64,000 bases of DNA from Tepidiforma sp. (GCA_026003935.1 BPIE01000001.1:186001-250000), one strand, 5' to 3'; counted from the first letter of the stretch, positions 1-11,937 are shown. The notes: a model not told the origin generated them from the sequence alone. Translations and numbers: made by a program.

Positions 1-1146
1 GTCGCGTGCCTCAAGTCGGCCCGCCCGCGCATGGAACGTGGCGCTGCGATGGCCCGCGATGAGCGACGCAAGGACAGCTGGAGTGACCACGAGGTCCGGT
101 TCTAGAGTCGCCGAGCGCACGGTTGCGGTGCCGCCATCGACTTCAAGAACCCATGTGCCCTCGTTCCAGGGGCAAAGGTTGTCGGATGCGAGCCGAACCG
201 CGAGCCTGCCGTCAGCGTCGTAGGGGCGGGCTGTGAACGCGGCCGGGACATCGACAACGCGCATCCACACAGCGTCCTGCGTGCGCCGGTTGAGGACCCG
301 CGGCTCGAGGAGGAGCTCCGGTGCCGGGTCATCGGGCGGCACGGCCCGGAACTCCACGCGCCGGGCGAGGTCGTGAGAGCGCAGGAACTCCCACAGGGTT
401 GTCCATGCGGCGGCATCGAGTGCGACCAGTTCGTTTACGCGGAGCTCCTGTTCACCCTCGTCTGGTTGGTGGTCGACGGTCATAGCGGAGTACACAGCGT
501 AGCCGCGCGGCGTGCCTGCTGCGTCCCGGGCCAGCGCAACGTGCACGGGCAAGCCCTTCTTGGGAGGTCGAAACGTCGATACGCGCCACAGCTCGGCTGA
601 GCGGTGGATGACGAGATTCCGCGGCGTCGCCCATTCGATGAACACGGGCTTGACGACCGACAACGCGTCGACCGCGGCAAAGAGCTCGACCTGCCAGCCC
701 TGCGCGTCTGCCCCATTGGCGAGCGCGGCAAGCCTGGGGTCGAACCTGTAGGTCACCCCGGTTGACGCGAGCCCATAGCCGAACCGCTGGTAGATGGCAG
801 CCATGCTGGCCCAGAGGATGGCAAGCGGCTGGCGCCGCTCGTGCATCGTCTCGAGGGCTTGCTGCATGGTCCGACGAAGCAGCCCCCTGCGGCGGTAGTT
901 CGGCAGCGTGCCAACGGCGGTTACGCCGCCCATCGGGACCGGAGAGCCATTCAGGCGAACCGTGAACGGCCACACACCGAGCGTCGAGACCATCCGGCCG
1001 TCGACGAAGGCGCATACCGTCCAGTCCGGCTGCGTCGCGGCCAGCTCGTCTTCCATGCCGTCGTCAGAAGCGAACACATACGAGACGATGCGGCCGTACT
1101 CGCGCAGTTCATCGCGGTCAGCGCAGGGCCGTATTTCGATAGTCAT
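1..1146 (-). CDS. Eis-type GNAT N-acetyltransferase (3' end cut by window)
   Basis: Read on the minus strand from an ATG at 1146, the frame stays open for 382 codons to the window edge, so only the C-terminus is missing. The N-terminal domain looks like a GNAT acyl-CoA-binding domain: about residues 60-110 contain GGVTAVGTLPNYRRRGLLRR, the loop that holds the acetyl-CoA pyrophosphate, followed by MAAIYQRFGYGLAS. Central and C-terminal parts resemble the Eis (enhanced intracellular survival) architecture of two GNAT domains plus a sterol-carrier-like domain, and Eis proteins are about 400 residues, so perhaps 20 residues are missing. Family members acetylate amines such as aminoglycosides or lysine side chains; the substrate here is unknown. 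It is a cytoplasmic protein. Confidence 0.8.
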   Translation of the reverse strand, partial: MTIEIRPCADRDELREYGRIVSYVFASDDGMEDELAATQPDWTVCAFVDGRMVSTLGVWPFTVRLNGSPVPMGGVTAVGTLPNYRRRGLLRRTMQQALETMHERRQPLAILWASMAAIYQRFGYGLASTGVTYRFDPRLAALANGADAQGWQVELFAAVDALSVVKPVFIEWATPRNLVIHRSAELWRVSTFRPPKKGLPVHVALARDAAGTPRGYAVYSAMTVDHQPDEGEQELRVNELVALDAAAWTTLWEFLRSHDLARRVEFRAVPPDDPAPELLLEPRVLNRRTQDAVWMRVVDVPAAFTARPYDADGRLAVRLASDNLCPWNEGTWVLEVDGGTATVRSATLEPDLVVTPAVLASLIAGHRSATFHARAGRLEARD

Positions 1147-1175
1147 GGCCGGTGAGTATACGTTCTCCGGCAACG

Positions 1176-2939
1176 TCAGGGCTGGAGGGGAACGAGCGTC
1201 GCCGGTTCCCGGAGCTTGACCTGGTAGACGCCGCATGGCTCGATTTCGTTGAAGCCTTTGGCCCAGTCGGGCGCCGAGCCGTCGCCGTAGCGAAGCCAGC
1301 GCTGGGTCACCGAGTCCCACTTCGCGACGGCCTGGAGACGGTCGCCGAGCGAGGCAAAGGCGTCGCGCGGGTCGGCGCTCCCGCCGATATAGGCGAGGTC
1401 GTTCCAGCCCTCAGCCAGCTCCACGGGAACGGGAAACGAGACCGAGAAGCCGCCTTCGAGCGAGACCGGCGCGGTTGCGAGGAACCAGTATTCGCGACCG
1501 GGCTCGAGCACGGTAAGCGTCCGGCCTGCCACCGTTGCCGCCAGCCAGCGGAGGTAGGCGGTCGAGCCGTCGACAGCCTGGTAGATGGCCGTCACCGCTG
1601 GAGACGTCGGCGAAGGGAATACATTGCCGAGGACGAGCGGCTGGCTGCCGAAATAGGCGACGTGGTTCCACCCGGGGAGCAGCAGCACGTTGCCGCAGAC
1701 AACGGCGCCGGCGCCAACCCGAGCCGGCGGGCCAAACTCGCTGGTGTTGCCCCGGTCATCAGTTGCCAGGGCGGTGACCCACTGCCCGGCGCTGACCGGA
1801 AGCGAGGCGCTGAACTGCCCCGAGCCGTCGGCGACCACCGGGGGACCAAGCGGCACGGACCCGTAGTCGAGCGCGCCTCCGGGTGTGTGGTGGGCCAGGT
1901 AAAGCTCAACCGTGCAGCCGGGACAGGCTACGCCCTGGACGCCGGCCTGGGTGGCTCGCGTCACTTGCGGGTAGCCAACGCCGCCGTTGGCCGCGGGCGT
2001 CCCGGGCTGGTTCCGGAATCCGTCGGCGTCGAGGTCGACCGCCAGTCCCGCGAGCGACGCAAATGTGTTGCCGCGTATCGTATTTCCGGATGAGGCCGGC
2101 AACTCCGCAGCGGGCCCGGACACCGCAACTCCTGTGCTGCAGCCGGTGAAGGCGTTTGCCGTCACCCGCGCGTCGCTGGTGCCCGCCTCCAGGACGACGC
2201 AGGGACCGCCCTGCTGTTGCATCAAGTTGCCTTCAACGACGGTGCCGTCGACGGGCCCGGAGTCTGCGGCAACGATCACGCTCACGGCGAGGCCATCAAG
2301 CAGATTGGGTGCCGTGGTTCTGCCGATGCGAACGTCACTGGCGATAACGCGGATGCCAATGCCCTGCGGTCCGCCCTCGCTCTCGCCCGTGACGACATTG
2401 CCCTCGACCGATACCCCCGGGGCGGCTGCCAGGATGGCTGTTCCGCAGCCATCGAAGCGGTTGCCGGCAGCACCGCCGACGGCAGCGTTCGGCGCGTCTG
2501 CCACCACACAGCTCCCGGTGAATCCCTCGAAGGTGATGCCGCGGACGGCTGACCCGGCTCCGGTGAGCCGGAGTCCATCGAGGGGCGTTGCAAGCCCTGC
2601 AGCGCCGTTTCGGATGACCACCCCTGCACCGGTACCGTCGACGATGGCGCCCGCGCGCATGAGCGGCGGCAGTGGCGTCGCACCTATGGCGATGGCTGTC
2701 GGGGATTCTTGTGGGAACACTGCGGGGTCAAAGCGGATGACCGTCTGCGGGCTTCCGGCGTTGACGGCTGCGATGGCAGCGCGGAGCGTGCAGTTCACGG
2801 CATCGGGACAGGTCCCGCCGTCATCTGCCGACGATGTGACCAGCAGCACGCCGGGTGACTCTCCAGCGGCGGGCGCACCGCCGGCCGTGACCACGAGCAG
2901 CACCATCACCACCGGCAGGAAACGCGCCGCCAGCCGCAT
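1176..2939 (-). CDS. secreted right-handed beta-helix protein
   Basis: 587 residues from the ATG at 2939, chosen because it begins directly with a signal peptide (MRLAARFLPVVMVLLVVTAGGAPA); an upstream in-frame ATG at 3014 would add a charged tail and overlap the neighbouring gene. After the signal sequence comes a CTLRAAIAAVN motif typical of bacterial beta-helix surface proteins, then repeated short strands with G-N/V turns (about residues 60-330) expected to form a parallel beta-helix. The C-terminus contains two copies of an approximately 80-residue module built on GWN..AY.G and later LRWLA / WLRYGDG, probably a carbohydrate- or surface-binding unit. Exported or cell-surface protein; substrate unknown. 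Confidence 0.72.
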   Translation of the reverse strand: MRLAARFLPVVMVLLVVTAGGAPAAGESPGVLLVTSSADDGGTCPDAVNCTLRAAIAAVNAGSPQTVIRFDPAVFPQESPTAIAIGATPLPPLMRAGAIVDGTGAGVVIRNGAAGLATPLDGLRLTGAGSAVRGITFEGFTGSCVVADAPNAAVGGAAGNRFDGCGTAILAAAPGVSVEGNVVTGESEGGPQGIGIRVIASDVRIGRTTAPNLLDGLAVSVIVAADSGPVDGTVVEGNLMQQQGGPCVVLEAGTSDARVTANAFTGCSTGVAVSGPAAELPASSGNTIRGNTFASLAGLAVDLDADGFRNQPGTPAANGGVGYPQVTRATQAGVQGVACPGCTVELYLAHHTPGGALDYGSVPLGPPVVADGSGQFSASLPVSAGQWVTALATDDRGNTSEFGPPARVGAGAVVCGNVLLLPGWNHVAYFGSQPLVLGNVFPSPTSPAVTAIYQAVDGSTAYLRWLAATVAGRTLTVLEPGREYWFLATAPVSLEGGFSVSFPVPVELAEGWNDLAYIGGSADPRDAFASLGDRLQAVAKWDSVTQRWLRYGDGSAPDWAKGFNEIEPCGVYQVKLREPATLVPLQP

Positions 2940-2985
2940 GGCCTGAACGCTATCCCGGTGCGGGACCGGCCCGCAAGCCCGCGGC

Positions 2986-3846
2986 TCAGGCCGGCTCGAA
3001 GATGCGGCGGCCATCCCTGCGGACCAGCCGGCCGACCCCAGGATGGGGCCAGTGGCCGGCGAACCATGTCAGGCGTTCTCGAATGGCTCGTTCGAACAAG
3101 GCTTCGCGGGTTTCGGCCGACTGTTCGGGGTCGATGTCGAACGCGGGCGACCAGTCCGGGTGGATGAGCTGGGCCGGGTGGTGCGATGCATCGCCGATGA
3201 TGATGCCCCGCTCCGCTCCATCGACGATGCCGATTGCCACGTGCCCAGGCGTATGGCCGGGGGTGGGTACGAACACCAGGTGTTCGTCGAGTGCGGTCTC
3301 TCCGTCGACGAAGCGGACGCGGCCGGAGTGCCGAAGCGGCTCCACACACTCGCGGAGGTGTTCGTTCCCCGGTGCGTGAAGCCGTTCGTCGGCCATCCAG
3401 TAATCCCACTCGGCCTGCTGGATTACGAACTCGGCGTTGGAAAAGAAGAGCTGCGGGGCGCCGCCAGCGCCGTCGACGGTGTTCCAGCCGACGTGGTCAA
3501 TGTGGAGGTGGGTGTGCACGACGAGGTCAATGTCGGCGGGCGCCACGCCCACGGTCCGGAGGGCCTCATCGAGGTGTCCCGGCGGGAAGCCGGGGCGGCG
3601 CCGCGGCCCCAGTCCGGTATCGACGAGAATCGTGCGCCCCGCTGACCTCACGAGGTAACAGGTGACGCTCATCGTGAACAGCCCGCGGTCATCCGCTTGG
3701 TGGCCGAACTCCTCGTAGAAGCGGTCGGCATGGCGGGGAAGGAAGTGCCGCGGGTTCATGAGCACTGGTGCATCGAGCAGCGGCACGATGGCGACCGAGC
3801 CGATGAACGCAGGACTGGCCGACTGTTGACTGTTCGGCGCAGTCAT
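2986..3846 (-). CDS. metallo-beta-lactamase fold hydrolase
   Basis: 286 residues. The HTHLHIDHVGW motif (about residues 110-120) is the HxHxDH dizinc signature of the metallo-beta-lactamase superfamily, and TPGHTPGHVAI and IIIGDASHHPAQL supply the further histidine and bridging aspartate. Overall length and the motif order match the lactonase/quorum-quenching-like group (MBL fold with DTGLGP near residue 75). The ATG overlaps the TGA of the upstream aminotransferase gene in an ATGA arrangement, so the two are translationally coupled and probably act on related metabolites. The actual substrate cannot be told from sequence; homoserine lactone cleavage is only one possibility. Confidence 0.85.
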   Translation of the reverse strand: MTAPNSQQSASPAFIGSVAIVPLLDAPVLMNPRHFLPRHADRFYEEFGHQADDRGLFTMSVTCYLVRSAGRTILVDTGLGPRRRPGFPPGHLDEALRTVGVAPADIDLVVHTHLHIDHVGWNTVDGAGGAPQLFFSNAEFVIQQAEWDYWMADERLHAPGNEHLRECVEPLRHSGRVRFVDGETALDEHLVFVPTPGHTPGHVAIGIVDGAERGIIIGDASHHPAQLIHPDWSPAFDIDPEQSAETREALFERAIRERLTWFAGHWPHPGVGRLVRRDGRRIFEPA

Positions 3847-5075
3847 TTCGTGGAGCCCCGCGCAGCCACCTCGGCCAGCGCTTCGCCGAGCCGCTGGATG
3901 CCCTCGTCAATCTCTTCCAAGTCAACATAACTGAACGCAAGGCGGAGGTGATTGGTTGCCTGGCCGTCGGCGAAGAACTGCGGCCCCTGCCCGACGATGA
4001 CGCCGCGTTCGTTGGCGGCCAGCTGGACGTCGCGGGAGCTCAACCCGGGGCGGAGTTCAAGCCACAGGAAGAAGCCCCCCTTCGGACGCGTGTAGGAGAT
4101 GTACGGAGCGCAGTACCGAGCGAGTGCCGCTTCGACCCGTTCGAGTTTCCGGCGATAGATGCCGCGTAGGCGGTCGATGTGGCGGTCGAGGTCGCCGTTG
4201 CGCATCATCTCGGCGATGACGCGCCCGAGGAACGGGCTTGTCCCCATGTCGTAGCGCAGGGCGGCGATGCGGGAGATGAGCGCAGGCGGGCCTTGGACCC
4301 AGCCCATCCTCAGTCCAGTTGCGATGGTTTTCGAAAAGCTTCCGACTTTTACGCCGTGTTCGCCGCCGCTGAGGGCGAAGATCGACGGCGGCGGCGGTTC
4401 ATCGAACCAGAGTTCGCCGTACGCGTCGTCCTCCAGGACGAAGGTCTCGTATTCGCGGGCAAGCGCGAGGAGATGCTTGCGTCGCTCGAGGCTCATGGTG
4501 CAGCCGGCGGGGTTCTGGTGGTTGGGGATGCAGTAGATAAATTTGGCGCGCTTGCCCTCAGCTCGAAGCTCGGCAAGCCGGGCTTCGAGTACGTCGGTGC
4601 GCATGCCATCGGCGTCGAGCGGGATGGCAACCTGGCGAACACCGAAAGAGCGGAACGTGCGCATCGACCCGGGAAAATTCGGGCTCTCGACCATGACGAC
4701 GTCGCCCGGGTCGAGAAGCGTTTCACAGACCATCCCGATGGCATGCGCCGAACCGCTGGCGATGATGACGTGGTCTTTGGTGACCGGAACGCCGTCCATG
4801 CGCGTCCATCGCTCCGCGATGGCCTCCCGAAGCGGGAGCGGACCGAAAGTACCCCCGTATTCGAGCGCTTCCTTCGCCTCGCGCTCCAACACGGTCGCTG
4901 CCGCCCGGAGCAGCTCCTTCGCAGGGAGTGATGGGATGTCGGGCAGGCCGCCCGCGAAGGAGATGACCTGTCTCGGGTCGGGGGTTGCTGCGGCCCAGAC
5001 CTGTGGACCCAGGGTTCGGGCGCGCTGACTGACGAGAGCGTCGACGCGCTCGGGGGTCCAGTAGGGCTCGGACAT
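3843..5075 (-). CDS. PLP-dependent aminotransferase (class I/II, LysN/2-aminoadipate type)
   Basis: 410 residues, a normal length for fold-type I aminotransferases. Visible features: VISFAGGLPDIPSLP near the N-terminus (typical of the LysN/KAT-II-like subgroup), IPNHQNPAGCTMS for the substrate/cofactor pocket, LEDDAYGELWF for the aspartate that contacts the pyridine nitrogen, and VGSFSKTIATGLRMGW carrying the Schiff-base lysine. Family members transaminate branched-chain, aromatic or 2-aminoadipate amino acids with 2-oxoglutarate; the exact substrate is not resolved. It is the first gene of a two-gene minus-strand unit with the MBL hydrolase, which it overlaps by four bases. Confidence 0.88.
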   Translation of the reverse strand: MSEPYWTPERVDALVSQRARTLGPQVWAAATPDPRQVISFAGGLPDIPSLPAKELLRAAATVLEREAKEALEYGGTFGPLPLREAIAERWTRMDGVPVTKDHVIIASGSAHAIGMVCETLLDPGDVVMVESPNFPGSMRTFRSFGVRQVAIPLDADGMRTDVLEARLAELRAEGKRAKFIYCIPNHQNPAGCTMSLERRKHLLALAREYETFVLEDDAYGELWFDEPPPPSIFALSGGEHGVKVGSFSKTIATGLRMGWVQGPPALISRIAALRYDMGTSPFLGRVIAEMMRNGDLDRHIDRLRGIYRRKLERVEAALARYCAPYISYTRPKGGFFLWLELRPGLSSRDVQLAANERGVIVGQGPQFFADGQATNHLRLAFSYVDLEEIDEGIQRLGEALAEVAARGSTK

Positions 5076-5175
5076 TGGTTCGGCTCCGGCGGAAGAGTGG
5101 GCGGATTATACGGCTTCGATGCGCCGAATCGGCGAGCGGAACGCTACCGCTCGACACGCGGCTTGACCGGCCTGT

Positions 5176-5181
5176 TATACT
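5176..5181 (+). promoter_or_regulatory. possible -10 element upstream of gltB
   Basis: TATACT resembles a sigma-70 -10 hexamer and would start a transcript a few bases upstream of the paired leader described next. No convincing -35 lies at 16-18 bp; TCGACA at a 19-bp spacing is the nearest candidate. Weak call. Confidence 0.3.
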
Positions 5182-5203
5182 TCAAGCTCACCCACCCTAT
5201 CGC

Positions 5204-5282
5204 GCGTGATTGCGAAGCATTTCACAAATGGCGGGCCGAAATGACGGCAGCGCCGGAGGCTCTCTTCATTTCGTAATCGCGC
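5204..5282 (+). promoter_or_regulatory. structured 5' leader of gltB with two alternative helices
   Basis: Bases 5204-5216 can pair with 5270-5282 in an uninterrupted 13-bp helix with two G-U wobbles. Bases 5237-5244 (CGAAATGA) can pair perfectly with 5266-5273 (TCATTTCG). The two helices share 5270-5273, so they cannot form together, which is the arrangement expected of a switching or attenuating leader. The element sits 34 bases before the gltB start, close to its ribosome binding region (GAGAGGGACG). I do not recognise a known riboswitch class; chance pairing in GC-rich sequence is possible. Confidence 0.4.
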
Positions 5283-5315
5283 TCGGGGAGAAACGTTCGT
5301 CGAGAGGGACGCAGC

Positions 5316-8300
5316 ATGCAGCAACCCCGGAGGCCTGCGCAGCAGGGTCTGTACCGTCCAGGGCTGGAGCACGACGCCTGTGGCGTTGGATTCATCGTGC
5401 ATTTGAAGGGTCAGCGGTCGCACAAGCTCGTAGATGACGCGCTGACTGCCCTGGAGCACCTGCATCATCGCGGAGCCTCGGGGAGTGAGCCGAACACTGG
5501 CGACGGTGCCGGCATCCTCATTCAGATGCCCCACGAGTTTTTTCGGCGCGAATGCGCGCAGCTGGGCATTCGGCTGCCTGAAGCAGGGAGCTACGGCGTA
5601 GGGGTTTTCTTCGCCTCGCGGGACCAGCGGGCTGCGGAGCAAGCGAAAGCGCTCTTCGCGGCCATCGTGGAGGAAGAGGGCCAGCACCTGCTGGGCTGGC
5701 GAAAGGTGCCCACCAACAACACCGACCTGGGCGCGACTGCGCTCGCCGCCGAGCCAGAGATTTGGCAGGTGTTCATCGGCCGAGGCGCAGGCATCGGCGG
5801 CGGTGATGAGTTCGAACGGCGGCTCTATGTCGTCCGGAAGCGCTTCGAAAAGGCCGTGCAGCGCTGGGGCATCCGGGATGCCGAGTGGTTTTATTTCGCG
5901 AGCCTGTCAAGTCGCACCCTGGTCTACAAGGGGATGCTGACGGCCGCCCAGCTGCGGAGCTACTTCCCGGACCTGAGCGACCGACACCTCATCAGCGCGC
6001 TCGCCATGTTCCACTCTCGCTTCAGCACGAACACGTTCCCGAGCTGGGAGCTGGCGCATCCGTACCGGATGATCGCGCACAACGGCGAAATCAACACGCT
6101 CAGGGGCAACCGGAACTGGATGACTGCCCGGGAGGCGCTTTTCCAGTCGCCGTACTTCCCGGACATTCACAAGATTCTGCCTATCATCAACGAGCACGGC
6201 AGTGATACCGCGAGCCTTGACGAAGCGCTCGAGCTGCTGGTCATGGCGGGCCGAAGCCTGCCTCACGCGATGATGATGCTTATCCCGGAGGCGTGGCAGG
6301 GTCACGAGAGCATGGACCCTGTAAAGAAGGCCTTCTACGAATACCACTCCTGCCTGATGGAGCCGTGGGACGGCCCGGCGTCGGTAGCGTTTACGGACGG
6401 ACGCAACATTGGCGCCGTGCTCGACCGCAACGGCCTTCGACCGTCGCGCTATTACGTGACCAAGGACGACCTCGTCATCATGGCGTCCGAGGTTGGCGTG
6501 CTGCCGGTCGAGCCCGAGCGGGTGCTGTACAAGGGACGCCTTCAGCCGGGCAAGATGTTCCTGGTCAGCCTCGAAGAGGGCCGCATCATCGATGACACCG
6601 AGCTGAAGATGAAGCTCGCGAACGAGCGGCCGTACGCGCAGTGGCTGGCGGAAAACCTCATCAACATCGATGACATCCCGGCCACGGAAACTCCGCCGCC
6701 GCTGCCGCCTGACGCCCTGCTTCAGCAGCAGATGGCGTACGGGTACACCATCGAGGACGAGAAGTACCACCTTGGTCCGATGGCACAGAACGGCGAGGAA
6801 GCGGTTGGGTCGATGGGGACCGATACCCCGCTGGCGGTGCTCAGCGATAGGCCCCAGCCGCTCTACAACTACTTCCAGCAGCTCTTCGCGCAGGTGACGA
6901 ACCCGCCGCTCGACGCAATTCGTGAGGAGCTCGTCACGTCGGTCAAGACGGTCATCGGGCCCGAGGGGAACCTGCTCGACCCGGAGCCCGAGAACTGCCA
7001 CCTCGTGAGCCTCGACAATCCGTTCATCGACAACGAGCAGCTCGCAAAGTTCAAGTCGCTCAAGGACCACGCGCTCCGGGCGACGGTGCTGCCGATGCTG
7101 TTCCCGGCCAAGGCGGGCCCTGCCGGCCTCGAAGCCGCGATGGAGGAGCTGTTCCGCGCGGCTGACCGGGCCATCGAGAACGGTGCGAAAGTCCTGATCC
7201 TCTCCGACCGCGGCGTTGACGCCGAGCATGCGCCGATACCGTCGCTGCTGGCAGTCGCGGGCCTGCACAACCACCTCGTGCGGGAGAAAAAGCGCACCCA
7301 GGTCGGTCTCATCGTCGAGACGGGCGACGCCCGCGAGGTGCACCACTTTGCACTGCTGATCGGCTATGGTGCTGGGGCGGTGAACCCGTGGCTGGCCCTG
7401 GATTCACTGGAGCAGGTGCGGCAGGACGGGTACATCACTGCCGACTACCCCGTCGAAAAGCTCCGGGCCAACTACCTCAAGGCCATCAAGAAGGGTGTGG
7501 TGAAGGTGATGTCCAAGATGGGCATCTCCACCATCCAGAGCTACCGGGGCGCGCAGATCTTTGAAGCCGTTGGCCTGAACGAAGCGTTCATCGACAAGTA
7601 CTTCACGAACACAGTCTCGCGTATCGGGGGCATCGGCATCCATGAGGTCGCGCAGGAGGTGCTGCTGCATCACCAGCGCGCCTTCCCGGACCGTGATGGC
7701 GGCCTCCGGGAGCTGGCCTGGGGAGGGCAGTACCAGTGGCGGCGCGACGGCGAATACCACCTGTTCAATCCCGAGACGGTGTTCCGACTGCAGCACTCCA
7801 CGCGGACGGGGCAGTACCGCATCTTCAAGGAGTACACGCGCCTCGTCGACGACCAGAGCAAGCGGCTGGCGACGCTGCGCGGGCTGTTCGAGCTGAAGTC
7901 CGACCGGCCGCCCATTCCCATCGATGAAGTCGAGCCAGCCGAGAACATCTACAAGCGCTTCGCAACGGGCGCGATGTCGTTCGGCTCCATCAGTGCGGAG
8001 GCGCACGAAACGCTGGCCATCGCAATGAACCGCATCGGCGGGAAGAGCAACACCGGGGAGGGCGGTGAAGACCGCCGGCGGTTTACCCCCGACCCGAACG
8101 GCGATTCGCGGCGTTCGGCCATCAAGCAGGTGGCGTCGGGCCGGTTCGGGGTAACGAGCGAATACCTGGTGAACGCCGACGAGATCCAGATCAAGATGGC
8201 GCAAGGCGCAAAGCCCGGGGAAGGCGGGCAGCTGCCGGGAACCAAGGTCTACCCGTGGATTGCGGAGGTTCGGCACGCCACGCCCGGGGTGGGGCTCATC

Positions 8301-9873
8301 AGCCCACCGCCGCATCACGACATCTACTCAATCGAAGACCTCGCGCAGCTCATTCATGACTTGAAGAACGCGAATCCGCGCGCCCGCATCAGCGTCAAAC
8401 TCGTTGCCGAGGTTGGCGTAGGCACCGTGGCGGCTGGGGTCGCAAAGGCGAAGTCCGACCACGTGCTGATTTCCGGCCACGACGGTGGCACTGGGGCGAG
8501 CCCGCTCACGTCGATCAAACACGCTGGGCTCCCATGGGAGCTGGGGCTCGCCGAGACGCAGCAGACACTGGTGATGAACAAACTCCGCGACCGCATCGTG
8601 GTGCAGGTCGACGGTCAGATGAAGACCGGGCGGGATGTCATCATCGGAGCGCTCCTGGGGGCGGAGGAGTACGGATTCGCGACTGCGCCGCTGGTGGTCA
8701 TGGGCTGCGTGATGATGCGCGTCTGCCACCTCGACACGTGCCCCGTCGGCATCGCCACGCAAAACCCTGCGCTCCGGGAGAAGTTCGCGGGCCGTGCCGA
8801 GCACGTCGTCAACTTCTTCAAGTTCATCGCCGAAGAGGTCCGGGAATATCTCGCCCAGCTCGGCTACCGGTCGCTGGACGAAGTCATCGGGCGCTCCGAC
8901 CTGCTGGACGTCCGCCGCGCAGTCGACCATTGGAAGGCGCAGGGGCTCGACCTTTCGGCGATCCTCTACCGGCCCGAGGTTGACCCGTCGGTCGCGACGC
9001 GCTGCGTGACGACCCAGGACCACGGGCTCGAGCGAGCGCTGGACAACGAGCTGATTCGGCTCGCGCAGCCGGCGCTGGAGCGCGGCGAGAAGGTCGTCCT
9101 CGACCTGCCAATCCGGAACGTCAACCGTACGGTGGGGACGATGCTGGGGAGCGAGCTGACCCGCCGATACGGGCACACGGGGCTTCCCGACGACACGATC
9201 GACATCACCTTCCACGGCTCTGCCGGCCAGAGTTTCGGCGCGTTCCTCCCCGCCGGCATCACGCTCAGGCTCGAGGGCGATGCCAACGACTACATCGGCA
9301 AGGGCCTGTCCGGTGGCAAGATCATCGTGTATCCGCCGAAGGATGCGACGTTCGTCCCCGAGGAGAACATCGTGATTGGCAACGTTGCGCTGTACGGCGC
9401 AACCAGCGGCGCGGCGTTCTTCCGGGGCGTGGCGGGCGAGCGGTTCATGGTTCGCAATTCGGGCGCTGTCGGGGTCGTTGAAGGCACCGGCGACCACGGG
9501 TGCGAGTACATGACGGGCGGCCGTGCGGTCATCATCGGACGGACCGGACGGAACTTTGCGGCCGGCATGAGTGGCGGAATCGCCTACGTTCTCGACGAGG
9601 AAGGGGATTTCCACACCCGCTGCAACCTCGAGATGGTCGGGCTCGAACCGCTCGAGGAGCCCGAGGACCTCGACCTCGTCAAGGGGTTGCTCGAACGACA
9701 CGTCGAGTACACCGGCAGCACGGTCGCTGCGCGCCTCCTCGCGGATTGGCCGGCTGCTGCCCGGAAGTTCGTGAAGGTCATGCCGAAGGATTACCGCCGC
9801 GTCTTGGAACAGCAGCGGCACCAGTCACAAAACGTTGCACAAAGCACAGAGACTTCCACCGTGGGGGCCGCCC

Positions 9874-9881
<8 letters not shown>
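5316..9881 (+). CDS. gltB: glutamate synthase large subunit
   Basis: 1521 residues, full length for the alpha subunit (about 1500). It transfers the amide nitrogen of glutamine to 2-oxoglutarate, giving two glutamates, with electrons from the small subunit. Near the N-terminus [10 protein letters not shown] contains Cys22, which should become the N-terminal nucleophile of the class II glutaminase domain after propeptide removal. Then come the central domain, the FMN-binding synthase domain ([19 protein letters not shown] and [11 protein letters not shown], about residues 965-1060), the 3Fe-4S cysteines in [13 protein letters not shown] (about 1140), and the C-terminal glycine-rich beta-helix ([28 protein letters not shown]). 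The start is preceded by GAGAGGGACG. It overlaps gltD by 8 bases. Confidence 0.97.
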
Positions 9882-11313
<1,432 letters not shown>

Positions 11314-11319
11314 ACCCGC

Positions 11320-11358
11320 GGTTGACCCGGGACGAGCGTCCGAGCTCCCGGTTCAACC
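11320..11358. terminator. terminator-like hairpin between convergent genes
   Basis: GGTTGACCCGGGA (11320-11332) pairs with TCCCGGTTCAACC (11346-11358) apart from one mismatch. It lies just after the gltD stop and overlaps the stop codon of the convergent acetyltransferase gene, so it could end transcripts from both sides. There is no clear T-run. Confidence 0.45.
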
Positions 11359-11937
11359 CTTGGGAAGCTCGCTTGCTGCGGGGCCCAGCGGGTACTCGTG
11401 CGCGATGACACGCGCGGGCACGCCGACTGCTGTGGCATTCGCGGGGACGTCGGACAGCACGACCGCGTTGGCCCCGATGCGCGCGTTGTCACCGATTTTC
11501 ACGGGACCGAGGACCTTGGCTCCGGTGCCAATGAAGACGAAGCGGCCGATCGTCGGCCCCTCGAGTGAGACGTCGGGGCCGCCGGTGTTGAGGCCGATGG
11601 TGACGAATGGAGCGATCGAGCAATATGGCCCAATGCGGGTGGTTCCATCGATGACGACGTGGCCGTGGTTGAGGAGCAGCCCAGGCCCGATGTCGACGCG
11701 GTCGCCGATTGAGACGCCGGCAAGCAGCATGGTAAGCCGCCGACAGAGGTTCGGCAGGAGCGGTACGCGCTTCCTGCGCAGCCAGGCCTGGAGGCGATAG
11801 ACCAGCACGGTTTGCGCTTCCGCGGAAAGTGCGATGCTGGCGATGGTCTCGGCGCGCGGCCCGAACCATCGGCGAACGGCAGGGACTGCGTGCCAGGTGA
11901 CCGCCTGGCGGATGTCTTCCCGGACGTTTTCGAACAT
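11353..11937 (-). CDS. serine acetyltransferase-like hexapeptide-repeat acyltransferase
   Basis: 194 residues. The C-terminal two-thirds is a left-handed beta-helix with isoleucine-led hexapeptide steps (VSIGDRVDIGPGLLLNHGH, TIGRFVFIGTGAKVLG, VKIGDNARIGANAVVLSDVP). LNHGHVVIDG keeps the histidine expected to activate the serine hydroxyl in CysE, and the end GVPARVI is characteristic of the family. CysE makes O-acetylserine from serine and acetyl-CoA for cysteine synthesis. However, the usual IHPGA histidine step is IGPGL here and the helical N-terminal domain is short, so it could acetylate another acceptor such as a sugar. It sits alone, 57 bp downstream of the prenyl synthase gene. Confidence 0.7.
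   Translation of the reverse strand: MFENVREDIRQAVTWHAVPAVRRWFGPRAETIASIALSAEAQTVLVYRLQAWLRRKRVPLLPNLCRRLTMLLAGVSIGDRVDIGPGLLLNHGHVVIDGTTRIGPYCSIAPFVTIGLNTGGPDVSLEGPTIGRFVFIGTGAKVLGPVKIGDNARIGANAVVLSDVPANATAVGVPARVIAHEYPLGPAASELPKG

Noticed and set aside
8328-9821. Frameshift or separate gene inside gltB
   Set aside because: gltB is continuous with all domains in order; no breaks seen.
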